Of a stretch of DNA of 25,745 nucleotides, positions 22,809 through 25,745 are shown in pieces. Origin of the DNA: Clostridiales bacterium UBA6981 (GTDB lineage Bacteria > Bacillota > Clostridia > Oscillospirales > Oscillospiraceae). The position numbers and the translations under genes were made by a program. The stretch lies in the NCBI GenBank assembly GCA_002450075.1, contig DJYJ01000052.1, positions 1-25,745 on the forward strand, in the 5' to 3' direction. Numbering within the stretch: position 1 is the first letter of the stretch; every line of letters begins with the position of its first letter. The notes under the pieces are model-generated. The model was not told the origin of the DNA and did not search any database. It worked only from the letters and a program-made list of their open reading frames with translations.

Positions 22809-23366
22809 ATGACAAGAAAACAGGCATTGGAACTGGCCGTTCAGGCCATGGCCGAAAATAAGGAGGCCGTTCAAGTCCTACATACCATGATCGACGAGCT
22901 GCCGCTCAACCGATGGACCGAGGCGGCGATCCGGGATTCCGTGGAGCAGTTCATCCTGGACAACGGCCGCCCGCCCCTGCGGACGGACTTCAAGAAGAAG
23001 TGCCTCCCGCCCCACTCCGTCATCAAGCGCCGCTTCGGCCTCACGCTGCAGGAGTGGCTGGATCAGACCTACCCAACAGAGAAAACGCCCCTCGACGAGC
23101 TCCACGCCCAGGCTACCCAAGAATTTATCAAGGAGTATCTGCGCATCCAGCCGGTCAGCGCCGAGGACTACAATGCCCGGCGAACGCACCCTTCGCGGGG
23201 ATGGTACTCCATTGCTAAGTACAACCACACCCGACGCTGGCGCATCCTGCTGGAGAAGCTGAACCTCCCCATATATAACAACCGCGGCACGCCTCCCAGC
23301 GTGCCGCAGTTGAAGGTGAGGGTCATATCGGATTATAACTTCGAAGACGAAAATCCATCGGATTGA
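22809..23366 (+). CDS. Putative DNA-binding protein with two homing-endonuclease-associated-like repeats
   Basis: The 185-residue protein has a short helical N-terminus (1-32) and then RWTEAAIRDSVEQFILDN, GRPPLRTDF, LPPHSVIKRRFG and LQEWLD (35-84). This spacing closely resembles the repeat associated with HNH homing endonucleases. A weaker second unit spans about 102-153 (EFIKEYLRIQPVSAEDYN, then SIAKYNHTRRWRILLEKLNLP). No HNH or other nuclease residues are visible, so a DNA-binding role alone is more likely. AAGGAG lies 9 nt before ATG 22809. It sits behind the sigG fragment, whose SigF-like promoter could drive it in the forespore. Its C-terminal half recurs in the left module. Identification rests on pattern only. 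Confidence 0.6.
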   Translation: MTRKQALELAVQAMAENKEAVQVLHTMIDELPLNRWTEAAIRDSVEQFILDNGRPPLRTDFKKKCLPPHSVIKRRFGLTLQEWLDQTYPTEKTPLDELHAQATQEFIKEYLRIQPVSAEDYNARRTHPSRGWYSIAKYNHTRRWRILLEKLNLPIYNNRGTPPSVPQLKVRVISDYNFEDENPSD

Positions 23367-23383
23367 AAATGCGAAATCTGTCG

Positions 23384-23414
23384 GATTGGAGAACTGCCAA
23401 TCGTCGGTTTTTTT
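23384..23414 (+). terminator. Probable terminator of the right module
   Basis: GATTGG (23384-23389) and CCAATC (23397-23402) form a 6-bp stem followed, after GTCGG, by seven T residues. TCGGATT occurs three times here (23328, 23358, 23381). Confidence 0.55.
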
Positions 23415-23489
23415 CTTCCAACAATGCAACGCTCAAGAACAACGCGCACTGTGTGTTGGCAATGCATTGCGTGCGTTAACTTTCTACTA

Positions 23490-23547
23490 ACTTGCTTCGA
23501 ACTTGCTAAAACTTGCAACTTACTTGCTACATGCTATAAAACTTGCT
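23490..23547. repeat. Five phased ACTTGC(T/A) direct repeats
   Basis: ACTTGCT or ACTTGCA occurs at 23490, 23501, 23511, 23522 and 23541, spaced 11, 10, 11 and 19 nt, close to one and two helical turns. The stretch 23367-23762 has no gene; it holds these repeats, an inverted repeat and the abiE promoter. Confidence 0.7.
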
Positions 23548-23603
23548 TCTGGCAGCAAGATAGCGACTCCTTTTAACGCTCCTTCCATTTTTAATCCGTC
23601 ATA

Positions 23604-23662
23604 CAACTGCTCATACAAATAATCCTCCTCCAATATTTGTGTGAGAGTTGTATGAGCAGTTG
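23604..23662. repeat. 15-bp perfect inverted repeat upstream of abiE
   Basis: CAACTGCTCATACAA (23604-23618) and TTGTATGAGCAGTTG (23648-23662) are exact inverted repeats with a 29-nt spacer. A competing pairing exists between CTCATACAAATA and TATTTGTGTGAG inside the same element. Confidence 0.75.
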
Positions 23663-23714
23663 CGGGAGAAAGATTACTACAAATCCACTATTAAAACCGC
23701 CCGGAATGTTTTGC

Positions 23715-23749
23715 TTGATTTTCTCCAATAATTGCAGTATTATTGCAAT
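23715..23749 (+). promoter_or_regulatory. abiE promoter with overlapping inverted repeat (candidate AbiEi operator)
   Basis: TTGATT (23715-23720), a 17-nt spacer and TATTAT (23738-23743) form the promoter. ATTGCA (23731-23736) and TGCAAT (23744-23749), 7 nt apart, enclose the -10 box. AbiEi antitoxins are known to repress their own promoter by binding inverted repeats. Confidence 0.6.
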
Positions 23750-23762
23750 TGGTGGTGAAAAT

Positions 23763-24365
23763 ATGCTAAAAACTCATCTTGTTCTTATGGACGAGCTAAA
23801 GAACTATGCCAGCCCTGCGAAGAAAATTGAGCGGATGGTGAAGACCGGCGAACTGACCCGCGTCGTGCGCGGGTTGTATGAGACCGATCCACGTACTCCA
23901 GGGCACTTTCTTGCAGCGAGCATCTACGGTCCGTCCTATCTATCTTTTGAATACGCTCTAGCCCATTACGGGCTGATCCCGGAGGCGGTCCATCAATATA
24001 CTTCTGCAAGCTTTGATAAGAAGCGTGCCAAGCAGTTTGAAACACCGTTTGGCGTTTTCAGTTATCGTGACGTTCCCGAGAAGGCCTTTCCCTACGGCGT
24101 CCAGCCGCTGATCGAAAACGGATACAGCTATCGCCTGGCCACGCCCGAAAAGGCGCTCTGTGATGAGCTGTATAAGCTCTCACCCTGCGCGAATCGCGTT
24201 GAACTGGATCAGCTGTTGTTTGAAAACCTTCGAATTGACCGACAGGCATTCTTGGAACTCGACCTTACGGAAATGGAGCAACTCGCCTCGTTGTACCAGA
24301 CAAAGAATCATAAGCTGCTTCGATCCTGGATCAGAAAGGAGATCCGACATGCAACAGGTACTTGA
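23763..24365 (+). CDS. abiEi: Type IV antitoxin, AbiEi family
   Basis: The 200-residue protein starts with a winged-helix DNA-binding domain (about 1-55: MDELKNYASPAKKIERMVKTGELTRVVRGLYET), followed by the AbiEi core (GPSYLSFEYALAHYGLIPE, FSYRDVP, RLATPEKALCDELYKL). AbiEi counters the AbiEii nucleotidyltransferase toxin and represses the operon; AbiE pairs were first found as phage abortive-infection systems. The start is ATG 23763, with GGTGGTG just upstream; the longer frame from 23637 crosses the promoter and is rejected. It overlaps the toxin gene by 17 nt. Confidence 0.88.
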   Translation: MLKTHLVLMDELKNYASPAKKIERMVKTGELTRVVRGLYETDPRTPGHFLAASIYGPSYLSFEYALAHYGLIPEAVHQYTSASFDKKRAKQFETPFGVFSYRDVPEKAFPYGVQPLIENGYSYRLATPEKALCDELYKLSPCANRVELDQLLFENLRIDRQAFLELDLTEMEQLASLYQTKNHKLLRSWIRKEIRHATGT

Positions 24366-25212
24366 ACAGATGCTGCGGTCCTACGAGCCGCAGACTTCGA
24401 ACGACAAGAAAAACGCGATCAAGGAGATCATTCAGGAGATCGTGCTGTGCGGATTGAGTCGCGCGGGATTCTTCAAGCACGCAGCCTTCTATGGCGGGAC
24501 AGCGCTGCGGATCTTCTATGGCCTGGATCGCTTTTCCGAAGATCTGGACTTTTCCCTGATGGTGCCGGAGAGCTTTGATCTCGGCGAGTATCTGCCAGCG
24601 CTGGAAAAGGAAATCCGCTCCTACGGCCTGAACTTCAAGGCGGAAGAGCGGGAAAAGACGGTGGACTCCGCTGTTCAATCCGCTTTTTTGAAGGGGAACA
24701 CGAAGGAGCACATCCTGCTGTTTTATGCGGATGATCGGCTTGCACGATCCATCGCGTCGAGTGAGTTGATCAAAATCAAATTTGAGATCGATACCAATCC
24801 GCCGCCCTTTGCCGGATTTGAGCATAAATATCGACTGCTGCCCAGCCCCTATGAGATCTGCCTGTACGATCAGCCTTCCCTGTTTGCAGGAAAAACGCAT
24901 GCCGTTCTTTGCCGCGCATGGAAGAACCGCATCAAGGGCCGCGATCTCTATGACTATGTGTTCTATCTCTCCATGAAGACGCCAGTCAATCTGAAGCATC
25001 TGGAAGCCCGGCTCCGGCAGTCCGGTTTCATGGAAACGGAAGCACCGCTGGATATTGACCAGCTGAAAGATATGCTCCGCGCCCGCTTCGCGACGATCGA
25101 CTACGATCAGGCCAAGCAGGACGTGCTGCCGTTTATCAAGGATCCGAACAATCTTGCTGTGTGGGGTCAAGATTTCTTTGACCAGATTACGCAGAATCTA
25201 ACCGGCGCATAA
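24349..25212 (+). CDS. abiEii: Nucleotidyltransferase toxin, AbiEii family
   Basis: The 287-residue protein has the AbiEii nucleotidyltransferase motifs: GGTALR (49-54), SEDLDFSL (63-70, with metal-binding Asp65 and Asp67), KIKFEIDTNPP near 205 and the late GRDLYDYVFYL. AbiEii-type toxins transfer nucleotides, in studied relatives onto tRNA, and halt growth when the antitoxin is lost. AAAGGAG lies 8 nt before ATG 24349, within the end of abiEi. A strong terminator follows, so the operon has two genes. All catalytic motifs look intact, so the pair should be active. Confidence 0.9.
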   Translation: MQQVLEQMLRSYEPQTSNDKKNAIKEIIQEIVLCGLSRAGFFKHAAFYGGTALRIFYGLDRFSEDLDFSLMVPESFDLGEYLPALEKEIRSYGLNFKAEEREKTVDSAVQSAFLKGNTKEHILLFYADDRLARSIASSELIKIKFEIDTNPPPFAGFEHKYRLLPSPYEICLYDQPSLFAGKTHAVLCRAWKNRIKGRDLYDYVFYLSMKTPVNLKHLEARLRQSGFMETEAPLDIDQLKDMLRARFATIDYDQAKQDVLPFIKDPNNLAVWGQDFFDQITQNLTGA

Positions 25213-25220
25213 TAACGTAA

Positions 25221-25271
25221 GGCCCGGAATCATCGATGCCGTCAAACTGACGCGGTGATTCCGGGTCTTTT
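25221..25271 (+). terminator. Terminator of abiE
   Basis: GGCCCGGAATCATCG (25221-25235) pairs with CGGTGATTCCGGGTC (25253-25267) with G-T pairs and is followed by TTTTT. Confidence 0.85.
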
Positions 25272-25276
25272 TCTAT

Positions 25277-25305
25277 TTGGCATAATACAGTTAATGTGAT
25301 AAAAT
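25277..25305 (+). promoter_or_regulatory. Promoter of the last gene
   Basis: TTGGCA (25277-25282), a 17-nt spacer and TAAAAT (25300-25305) lie 33 nt before the start codon. Confidence 0.7.
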
Positions 25306-25338
25306 TTCATATATCAGATCAAATAGAGGAGTGGTTCT

Positions 25339-25745
25339 ATGTCTTTCGAAAAAGGCGGAAGAGCTGATAAGCAAGGAAACGTTTATGAGAATAGATGTCT
25401 AGCTCGGATATTGATTCGTCTTGTCGCTGAGGAGATTACCTCTGTCGTAGTCGAGCCAGTCGAAGAATACTCTGATATTTGTGAGTTCTATACCGTTGCA
25501 AAGGACGGAAGCAAAACATATTACCAGTGCAAAGGCAGCAACGGGATGAACGATCATTGGCGGCCCAGTGATTTGCAGGGGTATAATGTTTTCTCGAGAG
25601 TACAATCACTATTAAGAAGCGATCCAGATTGCAAATTCTGTTTCATTTCTCCCTTTTATTACGGAGGATTAGAGAATCTATGTGTTAGAGCAAAAACATA
25701 TTCTTCGGCCGAAAGTTATATTGCGTATTGCGGCGGCCAGCGGCC
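25339..25745 (+). CDS. N-terminal part of a putative defence protein with PD-(D/E)XK-like nuclease domain
   Basis: The frame is open from ATG 25339, with GAGGAG 7 nt upstream, to the window edge, giving 135 codons. It begins MSFEKGGRADKQGNVYENR and has a helical LARILIRLVAEEITSVVVEPV, then a strand-rich core with Asp-Ile-Cys-Glu-Phe and YYQCKGSNG. The D...QxK pattern fits a PD-(D/E)XK nuclease fold, and the GGRADK-GN-YE opening resembles large ATP-binding antiphage proteins with an N-terminal DUF4297/Cap4-like nuclease. The rest, and so the effector architecture, is out of view. The low GC content and place beside abiE support a defence island. Confidence 0.6.
   Translation, partial: MSFEKGGRADKQGNVYENRCLARILIRLVAEEITSVVVEPVEEYSDICEFYTVAKDGSKTYYQCKGSNGMNDHWRPSDLQGYNVFSRVQSLLRSDPDCKFCFISPFYYGGLENLCVRAKTYSSAESYIAYCGGQR

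Larger units (their letters stand above)
18919..23366 (+). repeat. Pair of sigG' modules in direct orientation flanking a two-gene cargo
   Basis: The left module (18919-19517) and right module (22256-23366) share, in the same order, a SigF-like promoter, a leader hairpin, the first part of sigG and the C-terminal half of a DNA-binding-type protein. The sigG parts differ at many synonymous sites, while the last 250 bases are much more alike. Between them lie the ATPase and TPR-like genes on minus. Homology starts near the -35 boxes and ends at the last codons. Confidence 0.6.

Noticed and set aside
23490..23547. CRISPR array
   Set aside because: Repeats are only 7 nt with 3-12 nt gaps and there are no cas genes nearby.
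23490..23547. Plasmid-type replication origin with iterons
   Set aside because: There is no rep gene or AT-rich melting region with DnaA boxes beside it; kept only as an unexplained phased repeat.

Overview
The window looks like chromosome of a GC-rich, spore-forming Clostridia, most like gut Oscillospiraceae. This rests on a T-box leader, AGGAGG ribosome sites, sporulation-type sigma sequence, and the mix of GPH transporter, aconitase X, DUF2461, DUF4298 and AbiE genes. The genus is inferred, not proven. Base composition falls to the right: roughly 1-18800 is GC-rich core DNA (with a somewhat more AT-rich sugar locus at 1.1-7.3 kb), while 19500 to the end is a more AT-rich accessory region.

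Region 1 (1-1055): the 5' part of a TrpB2-type tryptophan synthase beta gene on the minus strand. Its leader is a T-box with a UGG (Trp) specifier, followed by an 11-codon ORF that also contains a Trp codon. A tRNA-Leu(UAA) with its own promoter and terminator lies on the plus strand. Region 2 (1098-7401): a divergent sugar/polyol locus. A DeoR repressor and an L-ribulokinase-like kinase read left; an AraM-type glycerol-1-phosphate dehydrogenase and a large membrane alpha/beta-hydrolase read right. Palindromes sit between the two arms.

Region 3 (7537-11266): a probable translation-linked operon. A rhodanese gene is interrupted by an amber codon, and is followed by a TetM/EF-G-like GTPase fused to a C-terminal NYN (YacP/Rae1-like) nuclease domain, then an overlapping YlmH-family S4 RNA-binding gene. 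Region 4 (11301-18881): a GPH-family sugar symporter; the two subunits of an aconitase X enzyme (ATGA overlap); DUF2461; the TrkA/TrkH potassium uptake pair (ATGA overlap); and DUF4298.

Region 5 (18919-23414): two direct-repeat modules. Each carries a SigF-like promoter and the 5' part of sigG joined to a gene (or gene fragment) for a protein with two motifs like homing-endonuclease-associated repeats. They flank a minus-strand pair: an AAA ATPase with a DUF234-like nuclease end, and a TPR-like protein. The left module is a frameshifted, internally deleted relative of the right one. Region 6 (23415-25745): helically phased ACTTGC repeats, a 15-bp inverted repeat, an AbiE toxin-antitoxin pair, and the start of a likely PD-(D/E)XK defence protein cut by the window edge. 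Regions 5-6 read as a defence or mobile-element island. The strongest unusual candidates are the GTPase-NYN fusion coupled to YlmH and the paired sigG' modules.
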